NCBI GenBank assembly: GCA_026936325.1
Contig: JAPTHN010000012.1
Span: 39,814,537-39,878,536, forward strand
Origin: Platynereis dumerilii
Lineage: Eukaryota; Annelida; Polychaeta; Phyllodocida; Nereididae
Direction: 5' to 3'
DNA length: 64,000 nt
This document shows positions 34,101-46,100 of the stretch, in pieces; position 1 is the first letter of the stretch, and the number at the start of each line of letters is the position of its first letter. The translations under genes were made by a program, and so were the position numbers. Below the pieces are notes generated by a model, which was given only the letters and a program-made list of their open reading frames with translations, did no database searches and was not told the origin of the DNA.

Positions 34101-37100
34101 TTCATGATTCTTTCTAAATAGCCCATCTAAGAAGTATGCAGGCAGCAAATTATTTTCAAGCTTGTAACAAAATTTTAACTCATGCAGCACACATATGTCT
34201 TGCAGTTTCAGTAGATTTAAATGTTTAAAAATGGGTTCAGTATGCGCATTGAACTTTGACACGGTAATAAGTCTTACAGCTTTCTTTTGGATTTTGAATA
34301 GTCCCCCAGAGCTTGCGCCCCACAGCAGCACTCCATAATTTAAGTAAGGTAGAAAAAGCGAGTTGTATATTGTAAATAGCACAGTCTTAGGTAGGTGGTA
34401 TTTTAGCTTGTTAATTATTGCATTAGTTCTAGTTAATTTTTGAGTTATGTAGTGAATATGCGGTTTCCAATTTAGGTGTTGGTCAATTATAAAACCTAAG
34501 AAATTAAAGTGATCAACATATTCAATGACTGAATTTTCAATATGTATATTAGGTTTGATAACTCTTTTCTGAGGAGTGTGAAAGAGCATGGCTTTAGTTT
34601 TACCAACATTGAGCGAGAGTTTATTAAGTTTCAACCAAGTGCTAATTTTATCAAGTTCATTGTTGAGACGTACCTCTCTGTTTTCCCATGCACCCAATGT
34701 GTTCAAGGTTGCAGAGAGAGTCGTATCATCTGCATATATTATCGGGTAAAATAAATCACTTGCATACTGGATGTCATTAATGTAGAGTAAAAATAATAAA
34801 GGGCCAAGGATAGAGCCTTGTGGCACACCAGTAGTTATAGTTAGAAGCTCTGATTGAGTGTCATTTATAATGACTAACTGACTTCTATTACTGAGGTAAC
34901 TTTTAAAGAGTTTTAAAGAAGTATCTCGAATTCCATAATATTGTAATTTATGTAATAAAATGTCATGATTAAGAGTATCAAACGCCTTAGAAAGGTCTAA
35001 ATATATATTTATAGGTATTTGATTTGAATCCATTTGATTTGTAATTCTGTCAATAAGTTCCAAAGTAGCTAATTCAGTAGAGTGCTGAGTTCTAAAACCA
35101 TACTGGCATTTATAATAACTTTTAGTCTGGGTAAGGAAAGTATGAAGTTGATTGTGCATGATCCTCTCTACAACCTTGGACACACTAGGCAGTATAGATA
35201 TGGGTCTGTAATTATCAAATTTATTGTTTTCGCCTTTTTTATATACTGGTGTTATCTTAGCAACTTTTAGTTTGTCAGGAAAGATACCACTATGAAAAGA
35301 CTGGTTTATAATTATAGAGAGCACTTCCGAAATTTCATCTTTAATTTCGTTTAAGAGTTTGTTAGACAGTCTATCTACACCTGAAGTTGACTTAGGTTCA
35401 AGTTCCTTTATGATATGTTTAACATTTTCTGTGTTAACACTACTAAATGAAAAATTAACTGGAAAAGGACTTTTAATATAGTCAGTAAAATGTTTATTGC
35501 TAGGTGAACTGATAGTTTCAGCCAGTTTTGGTCCAATGTTAATGAAATATCTATTAAATTCATTAGCTATTGTTTCAATATTAGTTATAGGTGCGTCGTC
35601 AATTATAAAACAGGAAGGGATGTCATCTTTGGCTTTATTCTTATTCAGTATTTCTTTGATAGTGTTCCATGTTTTCTTGATGTCAGTTTTAAATCTATTG
35701 AAGCAATCATGATAGTAAAGTTTCTTTGCGTTACGAATGTTTTGTTTAAGTATGCGATTATATGTTCGAAGGTTGAGTTGCTTTGTTACATATTCATCAC
35801 TATTTCTAGGGGTATTATGCAATTTAGTATAGAGTTTATCTCGATATCGTATTGAATGCATTATCCCTTGTGTCATCCACTTGTTCTTTCTATGTTTCTG
35901 CTTGTTAAATCGAACAGTCTTAGTTTGTAAGTGTTTGTTGATAGCGCCACAGATCATTTCATTCATTATATCATAGTTGTTATTCGGATTACCAGTAATT
36001 GCAGCATCTATGTGCTCACTAATATTAAGATTTGAAATTTCCTGCTTAAAATTGTTAATGGATAGCCTGTCATTAGCAACAATTTTAATATACTTATCAT
36101 TATCTGCGCTCGTTGTGCTAATTTTCTGCCACCTATGAAACTTGCTATGGATCTCTTTTAATGTAGCATGAAATCACTGGACTAAATTATTTGGTCAAAA
36201 AATGTGAATTTGAGAGTAATTTTAAGTATTTTGCTATTTTGTACGAATGCATGAGTGATTTTCCATTCATGTGCATTTGTTAACATGGCATCTAACTGTG
36301 AAATCTGCGACAAAGACCTGGAAGCCCAAGAACAAAGGGAAATTTGCAAAGCTTGTCAAGGTAAATGCAACTCTGTCTTGGCATACTGCCAATGTCAGCT
36401 GCACAATTATGGAGTTAAAGAAGTCTCATATGCAATTGGGATTCATTTCTCGAATCAAGCACTTGTAGAAGCACGGCAACTATTGAAGGATTACTGGAAG
36501 GAGCATCTGGAGGGACTAGCCATTGTGTCAACTGAATCAAGGAGAAATACGGATACAAGGAGTGCACAGCAAGCCTATGCAATGGATATTACCATGGCTA
36601 TGGATAAATTGGTCAGACTGGAGAAGCCACCCAGGTTTATAGCATGGAATCTTAATAATCTGCCCATTGTGAAACCCAAGTCATCTGCGGAGGATACTGA
36701 TGAAAGACTCATTATTCTGGAAAATACTCTCAGGCGCCTGGAAGGTCGTATGAATCAAAATGAAAATGATATTGAGACATTGCAAGCTAAAAATGAAGCA
36801 GTACTGAAAGAGAAGCTTGACATGATTGACAATACTTTGAAAACTCATGAAAAATTGATTGAGGAGACAAAACCAACATACTCGGCTAAAGCAAGTACCA
36901 GTATTCAGGGTGGATCAAGCAACTTCCCATCACTTCCTTTGCCAACAGCAATGAGACCCAAGGTTGCCAATTTTCGCTTCAGAAGGACAGAGACTCCTGT
37001 GAACTCCCCAAGTAGACCATCAGGACAGCCGTCTGAACGTGCAGAAAGTGAATGGCAAGTGCAGAATTACAGAAGAAGACCTCGAGGAATACAGGGCAAA

Positions 37101-40100
37101 GCTCAGGGATCTACCATCAGGGCCCGTGCAGGAGGACCAAATAGAGACCTCTGGATTTCAAACGTTGACAATTCTATTGGAGATGACGATCTTAAGAAGT
37201 TTGTTGAAGATGGTGGCAGCTCACAGGTTGGCAAGATCGAAGTGCGATTGTGGGAAAAACGATACACAGATGGATTTGCTTCTAAGCGTTTCAGACTAAC
37301 TATCGGAAAATCGGACTATGAAAAAGTATACAATGAGGATTTCTGGCCAAATGACATTGAGGTACGTAAATACTGGTTAAGTGCTGAAGAGAGACAAACT
37401 AATCTCAGGCTAAGTGCACCTCCTGGTGAGACATCTGGGCCTCTAACATGAGTCTTAAGTCACTAACTCTTTGCACGTACAATTGCCAGTCCTTTAACAG
37501 GGACAAAGTTCCATTTATGAATCAACTACTGGAAAATTGTGATTTTTTACTCATACAGGAACATTGTAAATACTTAGAACAGTTGAGTGATTTACACAAC
37601 TTAGGTAATGTGAGTTACCATGGTTCTAGCAGTATGGATATTTCTGAGCAGTTAATAGGAAGGCCACATGGTGGCTGTGCAATTATATGGAATGAACATT
37701 GTCGGCTTAAAACATGTCCCGTAAAAACTGACTCGGATAGGCTATGTGCAATTACAATTGACTTAAATAATAATAAAACACTCCTTCTTGTCAACTCCTA
37801 TTTGCCATGTGATGAAAGAACCAGAGGAGCCAAGTATAAAACCCTTCTGGATGTCATAAGTGAATTAGAAAATATCATTCTCACAGTTCAAGCGGATTTC
37901 ATTATCATAGGAGGAGATCTCAACTGCGATCTCAGTAGGAATACTTACCATGTTAATGCAATAAAGGAATTTGCTAATGTTACAAATTTGCGCTTTGGAA
38001 TACTCCACAGCTTAAGTGACATTATGTATACTTTTGAAAGTAAGGGGACAGGAATAAGGTCTTCTATAGATCACTTCTTACTAGACTGTTGTCTCTTTGG
38101 AGTTATAAAAAAGTTCTGCACTTTTGATTCAGCTGAAAATGTATCTGATCATGTTGCAATGGTCTGTGAACTGGACCTTGATGTTACGATTATGGATGAC
38201 CCTGATAAACGGTTATTCAACCCAAAACCAGCTTGGCAAAAAGCAAGGATAGAGGATATTCAATCCTACAAATATGATCTGGACAGATGTTTAGACAACA
38301 TTGTTATATCCCAGGATCTATTGAATTGTACAAACCCTCATTGCTTAGATCATCAGCGTTATATTGAAAAACTCCATAATGACATTATCAGAGCTTGTGT
38401 TGATGCCAGTAATAAGGCTATTCCTAAAACTAAGCCTCCTGCAAGACAGGGAAATATTCCAGGGTGGTCTGAGTTTGTGAAAAGTAAACGGGACACATCA
38501 TATTTCTGGTTTAATTTATGGCGTCAAAACGGCAGCCCACAGGATGGAATATTAGCTGATGTTATGCGACATACAAAACGGTTATATCATTATGCAATTC
38601 GCTACTGCAGACGACATGAGGATGAAATTAGATCAACTCGTATGGCAGAAGCACTATCCAAAAGCAATAGTCGAGCTTTCTGGAGTGAGGTTAACCGGGC
38701 CAAACGATCCCGGAATAAAGTGCCATCTGTTGTAGATGATGTTGGTGATCCAGTTGGGATTGCCAAAGTTTTCAAAGAAAAATTTGAGCGATTATACACA
38801 AGTGTGGGTTATGACAGCACTAAAATGGACCAAATTAAAGATAGAATTAATTCAGGGATTACTGCTGGATTACAAGATATTCAACATGCTCATGGTGACA
38901 TTATAAGTGTAAAGGATGTTAGTAAGGCTATAAAGCAATTGAAGCCCAATAAAAATGATGGAATGAAAAATATTAGTACTGACTGTTTAATAAACGGTAC
39001 TCAGAAGCTTCACAAAATACTTGCAAAGCTTTTTAGAGGGATATTAGTACATGGTTACATGCCCTCAGAGACCTTACTAGGGTGCATGACACCTATTCCA
39101 AAGGATAAAGCAGTGACTCGATTCTCTGAAAAGTATCGTGCCATCACTTTAGGAAGCATCATTGGGAAGTTATTTGACCTGATTCTATTGGAAAGAGATG
39201 GTAATTCATCCCTGAGGACTGATAATCAGCAATTTGGATTTAAGTCTGCATGCTCTACAACCTTATGTACTGGTATGATTAGGGAGACTGTAACACACTT
39301 TCTAAATAATGGTTCTTCTGTATATGGATTATTCCTTGATGCCACAAAGGCATTTGATAGAGTTGACTATGTAAAATTATTTGACACATTGCATGAAAAC
39401 AGAATGAACCCGATCTATATGAGATGCTTGATGAACATGTATGGCGACCAAAGGCTGTGTGTTCGATGGAATGGTGTTTCTTCAGAGACATTTCGTGCTA
39501 AAAATGGTGTCAAACAGGGGGGAATATTGTCTCCACTACTGTTCACAACGTATATCAATGGTATGATATCCAATTTACGAGAGAGTGGCTATGGTTGTTA
39601 TGTAGGACCACATTTCTGTGGAGCCTATGGCTATGCAGATGACATTTGCTTGCTTTCTCCCACCACTCAAGGACTTCAGTATATGGTAAATGCATGCGAA
39701 CAATATGCTAAGGAATACAATATAGCCTTTAATGGGTCAAAAAGCCAGCTTATCAAGTTCTGTCTCCCTGGTCAAACAGTTTTGAGACGAGGGAAGGTGA
39801 CAGTCTGCGGGGACATTGTGGAGTGTGAGGAATCAGTCACACATCTTGGTCATAAACTTTACAGTAACATCTTAAAAGATGACTGTGATGGTATCGTGAA
39901 GCAGCTATATGGTCAATATAATGGATATAGATCTAAGTTCCAAAATGTGTCCTCCTGTGTGCAAAATGAACTTTTTGATAAACACTGTACTTCATTCTAT
40001 GGTGTACAACTATGTGATTTGAACAGGATTAACAAACTGCATACATCCTATCGTAGATGCTTGAGAAATGTCTGGAGATTGCCACTTAGGACTCACAATG

Positions 40101-43100
40101 CAATTCTGCCTTGTTTATCTGGTAAAATGTGCTCCAGTCATATGTGTGCAAAGCGTTTCATTAAGTATGCAAAGGCTGCCTTTAATCATGACTTTCCAGC
40201 AATGCAGTATATCTTTGAAAATGCACTAAAGCATTCAAACTCGTTGTTTGCAAAAAATGTGAACACCGTGTGCAATATGCTAAATATAACATCAAAAAGA
40301 TTTGTAGAAGAAGATACTGATCTACTATTACGAAATATAATTGGGAGATGCAGAGACGACTGTCAGCAGCCTCGGAACTATGCTACCGCCTGTGTCATTA
40401 AGGAGCTTGCGTCTGTGAGAGACAATGACAGCACATGCTGTCTTGAGAGACATGAAGTTCTCTCAATTTTAAATGAACTTTGCACAAACTGACTTTCATA
40501 TTTCTATATTGCTATTTAATGTCATAACTGTACTAATTTGGTACGAATAAAATAATAATAATAATAATAATAATGTAGTCTAGGCTGATAAAATATGGTT
40601 GGTGATCTGAAATGCGATGTGTTAAGATTCCAGCTGTTGATTCTGAAAGATTATTTGACAATTTAACAAAAATGTTATCAATAAGAGTGCTGCTGTTGTT
40701 TGTTATTCTGGTAGGAAATGTGATTTTAGGGATATACCCATTACTGAGAAAAGTGTTGAAGTATTCATGAATAATTGGTCTCTCTTGGAGCTTTAACAAA
40801 TCAATGTTAAAATCACCCATAATTACAGCATTACTTCTGGTTCTCTGTAAGTTACTTAGAACAATGTTCATGTCATTTATAAAAGAGTTGTAGTTTTCAA
40901 TATTTTCTCTGGGTGGTCTGTAGATATTACCAATTACAATTTTTTTATTATGTAATTCACTGTTGAGTCTATCATTGCTAAAAACTTCTATAAATTGACC
41001 ATCCCACACCTCAGAGTTATTTGTTATGTCAAGGTCAACATTTCTATAGTTAAATTTTTTATCTAAATACACGCATACTCCACCATGAGCACTGCATGAG
41101 GCAAAGCCTGTTATCAAGTTGTATCCTTCAAGGGCTAAAAGAGAAGTATCATGCAATTCAGTTAACCAGGTTTCCTGTAAACATATAACATTAAAGTGGC
41201 AGTTGGAAGAATGTAACATTTCAAGATAAATTTTCAATTCATCAAATTTAGCTTGTATAGATTGTACATTAAGACTCAGAATTGTAAAAATTTCTTTTTT
41301 AGCTTGCATAATGTTAATTAAAGAGTTATCATCAAAATATGGAGAATTCTTATACAGAGAAGGTGCTTCCTCCTGGTCGGTCTCAACATCATAGCCCTCT
41401 ACAAGATCAATTAATGAAATGTTGGTCATTTAAACTGTGATGATCAAACAATTTATAGTATTGTTATTAGTTATGAACAGTTTACAAGTTGATGTTCATA
41501 TTATATGTAAATGACATGCCAAAGTGTTTTACTGAATGTAATGTCAACATTTATGCAGACGATACTACTTTCTATGTAGCAAATCCTAGTGTGGAAGCTG
41601 TTAGCAATATCCTTCAATCAGAATTAAGATCTGTCTATAAATGGCTCTGTTGTAACAAGCTAAGTCTCCATATAGGAAAAACGTAGAGTATGTTGATTTG
41701 CAGTAGACAAAAACGAATCCATCTAAAAATCAAGACCTTAACTTAACATTAGATGGCTGTCAAATAGAACAAACTGATTGTATGAAATATCTAGGCTTAT
41801 CAATTGACTATAACTTGAGATATGATGTTTATTTAAATGAACTTGTCAACAAAATTAGCAGGGCAACAGGTCACCTCCGCCGAGCCTCTAGGTTTGTTAA
41901 TCAAGCCACGAGACTAACACTCATTTGGACTATTGTAGTACAATTTGGGGTAACAATTTATCAAAGGGTGATATTAAGAGGCTCCAAAGACTACAAAATT
42001 GTGCGATGAGAATTATTTTAGAATGTGATCGCATGACCCGCACCAAGTATATGCTAAGTACTCTAAAGTGGCTCAGTGTGGAGCAACGGCTTCTGTACAA
42101 CACTAGATGCCTCATTTGGAAGATCGTAAACCGAGAAACACCACCATACTTGAACAATGCAGTGCGCACTGCAGGAGCAGTCCACAGCCATGGAACTTGC
42201 TCATCTACAGACAACAACCTGTTCATTGAACAGGGTCACAACAAATCGCTCGGAGTCCATGGCAGCAAATGCTGGAACAGCATACCAGCTAACATCAGAA
42301 GTGCGTCGTCTTTCAGAACTTTTAAAACTGAATACCTGAAATATCTTAGGTCTGAAATTGAATGACATACTATTGTCGCTATATTTAATTGTTTTTAATG
42401 TGAAGTCGTACTTGTTCTTATATATATGCTTTTATTATCATATGTCTTAACCTACTCATAATTCCTATTTTAATACCTATTTTTAACTATATATACAGTG
42501 GTTTATCACAATTGTCAAATTTTTAATACTTGAATGTGTTATGTCTGTTTTCTCATGTTCATGCGGGCTCCAAGCCTCAACAAATTGTATACTTCTGAAT
42601 TTGGACTCCCAATAAAACTTGTAAACTTGTAAACTTGGGCTTACCAAATTTAGAAATGGTTGCAGTCCCAGCCGCACTCACAAGGACAGCTGGGAAGCAA
42701 ATTAGCTTCCTACATTTGATGATTTAATATTAGATTTGGCAAGTTAAAGGAGTTAAAAGAACTTGTGGTAAGTATGAACACTGTACATGGTGAGGTATTG
42801 GAGATTTTTGATGGAAACCATGACATGGATACTGAAACCATATCCTCCATGCCATAGCATGGGGGATAATAATTATCCATAGGCCCAAAGAGGGTTGACT
42901 CTCATGAAGCTTTTCACAATATCACGTAGTTGTAGCTTCCACCAAGGATGGCACTGCAATGCTGGATATGTCTGTGTTTCTAAAAATAGCTCACTCTCAC
43001 CTTGCATGCACCCCAGTAAGGTCCCAGGTGTTCAGGCATACCCCCAGCTCTAACTCTCTAGCCTCTTTGGTGCAGTTGGTTTGATGCTGGAGAAGTAAGC

Positions 43101-46100
43101 TTGGAATACATCAACAAATTAATTTGATTAATAATGTCAGTACTTCATGCTTTACATGATCGTTTGAAGGTCACCTTTGGCAAATTTTGGCATATTGTTA
43201 GTTAAGACTCGAGACGAGTCTGGAGTTCAAATATCTTTATCATTTCTTCAAAATGTATTCATTTTTAGACTGCGTCAGCTGAATTCAACAGAGGGATGCT
43301 GATGAACATAGGATTCAAAGAGATTAACAAACTCTATCCTGGATATTACAACTGTTACGCTCTCCATGATGTTGATATTCTACCCATGAACTCCACTATT
43401 TCTTACGTCTGTCCATCCGGGACCAGTGTCGCTCACCTTGCGTCAAGTATGGATCGGTTCGGTCACAAGTAGGTTAATGCAGCGCCAATGTTAAGTACAA
43501 GGACTACTTTTTTTTCAAATATCTCAACAAAAATCTCTATTATCATCCATTTTGGAAATTCTCTAACGACTTTTTGAGAGTCTGTTATATTACCACTTTC
43601 TCAAATTTTCTCGTAAGTTTCTGCTATTCTCTCAGAAAATTCTGACAATATGATTTAACCATGTTGACCGCAGAGTACCTTCATAGCTCCTGAATGTTAG
43701 GTGTTGGAGTAACACTTTTAAACACACTCATTTTGGAAATCTTCTTCTTTACATAACATTTTCTTCATTTCTCATTGCACATTATTTTTTCCACTATTGC
43801 ACATTACATTGTATTCATCTGAAATTGCACATTATTCCTTGCATTATTGCACATTTTCTAATCCCTCTTTCTTGCACTTTTTCCTCAGAAACCCCTACTC
43901 CTGGTACTTGGGAGGCATCTCAGTTATAAACAGAGAGACTTTTCTTTCCGTAAATGGATTTTCTAATCTCTACTTTGGATGGGGAGGCGAAGACGACGAC
44001 TTGGCTTACAGGTATTTCAGTAAAATCTATCCAGGGTTCCGCATTCTTTTAATCGGGGTACATTTGAACAAAATTTCTGTATGGAGAAATCGCAATTATA
44101 GTCAAAACCTTATGGTTGTACAATGCACTTCCTGAGTTTTTTTTAATTCGAGGCTAAATTACAGCGTCTGGTGAATTACAGAATTATAGCAGAGCCCCTC
44201 ATTTAATGGGTTTTTTTTTCATGTTAGTATTTAAATTAGGGAACAGGTTGGTTGAGAGATCTGCATTGGTAGGGACAAACTTCAGTTAATGCAAGATTAC
44301 GTAGAATTGCAGAATTGTTTATAAAGCAAAGTCAATGACTCCCTTCCGTTCAATTTTTGTTACTTACAAGATAAAGTGAAACTTGATGTGATTGAGGTCT
44401 AATCCTGTTTGTGTTCTAAGATTAATTTTCTTTTCGGTAAGGACAGACATAATTGACCTTTAGCTTCTCAGATCTTCTCAAGGCATTTTTTCTAGGGTCA
44501 GTTGGTAGGATGGGAAAAAACCTGTAATCTCTAAAGCTGTAATCTCAATTTTGTATAATGTAAATTTAATACAAATTTTGGGGAGGTTCAAATTTTTTTT
44601 TCCTAGACAGAAAATATGTTGGGTCGGTCGACCATGAGAAGCTATGAATTAATTATGTCTGGACTTATCGGTTATATGCCAACAGAAAGAAGATGAAAAA
44701 AAAAACCCCGGTTTGGAAAATCAATCTTTTACTTCCAGCTAATTTAAATAATTATTTTTCAGATTACAAGCCAGAAAAGGGAAGATAATCCGCTATGAGG
44801 CAAAGAGGACGATGACGAAAATGATGAATCACAACAGGGAGAGAGAAAACGGCCAGAGGTACGGTTTGCATTTTCGGGAGTTTTCGGAAAGATTAACCGA
44901 AAGGTTACGAGAGGGGATGGATGGATGGATGTATGAGGCTTTGCATCCTGTATTTGTGCGCTTGGTATGCCAATTAGGACAGGAGGAGGACACGGCAATG
45001 AGGCGACGGATGATTGAAACAGCCGTCCAAAATAGGCCCAGGTGACCCGGCGAGAGCTGCATTCTCCCTGCACCCTTACGAGAGAGGGGAGGGTTGGTCT
45101 AGTGGTAACGCACTGGACTGCCAATCGCTGGGTGCAAGGTTAGAATCAAGCTCTAGCCAGATCACTTGGGCCTATGTTGGATTGTTTGACGGCTGTTTCA
45201 ATCATCCTTCACCTCATTGCCGTGTCCTCCTCCTGTCCTGATTAGCCTAACAAGTGCATAAATACAGGACGTAAAGCCCCAATCGTCCATCCATCCGAAA
45301 GGTTACGAGAGTTACTCACAGGTTTCAGGAATTTGCTACTGGACACACAGATATCTACCAGAAAGGGATAATGTGCCGCTTCCATTTCTGATTACTTTGC
45401 TACTTTAGCCCTAGCTTTTAGTCTTAACATTTAGCCCTAGTTTTTTTGCAGTAACCTTTTTAGCAGTAACTTTTTAAAAATGTGACCACACTGACAATTA
45501 CTCCCCAAGGGAGGTTCGTCTGAGACATAGGGGGAATGCAATTCCAAGAAGAAGAAGAAGCAACACTCAGGCATGTTCAGAAAAAACGTGTCACCCACGT
45601 TACCCGAGTCAGCTATGTAAAATTTTATTAATTTGTAAGGTTCTACAGTCTACTGTACACTAACTTGGCCATATTTAACCAAAAAAACAACTCATGGCAC
45701 AGATTAGAATGACATCTTACATTTCAGACAAACGATACTAGACGCTTGGCGAACGAGAGCAGCCGTGGATGGATTAAACAGCCTGGAATATAAAATATTA
45801 GAAACTAATACCAAGGATACCTTCTTACACCTCAAAGTTGACATAAACAAAAAGAAAATGATCGACGAGTTCGAGACGAAGTACATGATGACTTTAGTAC
45901 CACCGACCGTTCCAGCACAATTACTTACTCAACAAGATAGAGAGGAATGGGAACAATTTATGACAGAGGAGAATATAGTTAATAATGTAAATAACGGAGA
46001 AAAGAAGAAGTTTGTATTCCCGTCAGAAACTACACAAACGCCCCATTATCAGAGCAGTAAAAGTGGGACAGACATGCCAAAAACGAGTTTCAAGAAAAGA

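Larger units (their letters stand above)
36167..40570 (+). mobile_element. LINE C (innermost), two intact ORFs, apparently full length
   Basis: 4404 bp, flanked by the 8-bp duplication TAATGTAG (36159-36166 and 40571-40578). It has a 5' untranslated region of about 90-120 bases, ORF1, ORF2 overlapping by the ATGA at 37448-37451, a short 3' region with AATAAA, and an AAT-repeat tail (40541-40570). Both frames are open end to end. It is inserted head-on into LINE B. Intact frames and a perfect duplication make it the youngest layer and possibly a mobile copy. Confidence 0.9.
33559..41489 (-). mobile_element. LINE B (middle layer), split by LINE C
   Basis: A long minus-strand LINE inserted into LINE A. 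Its 5' part (40579-41489) encodes an endonuclease and its 3' part (33559-36158) the reverse transcriptase. The 3' tail is a CTGT microsatellite (33559-33580) and not poly(A). Junctions with LINE A share only TGA, so any target duplication is about 3 bp or has decayed. LINE C separates the halves. It is the same family as the LINE at 8669-10305. Confidence 0.85.
33410..42636 (+). mobile_element. LINE A (outermost of three nested LINEs)
   Basis: The left arm 33410-33558 encodes [18 protein letters not shown] and [12 protein letters not shown]. The right arm from 41490 continues exactly with [13 protein letters not shown], then [21 protein letters not shown] and [20 protein letters not shown]. 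Removing 33559-41489 restores the [11 protein letters not shown] motif of a reverse transcriptase. It is 5'-truncated and ends near 42636 with repeated ACTTGTAA units. The right arm has at least two frame shifts and an in-frame TAG at about 41685, so it is the oldest and dead layer. It lies in intron 3 of the galactosyltransferase. Confidence 0.85.
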
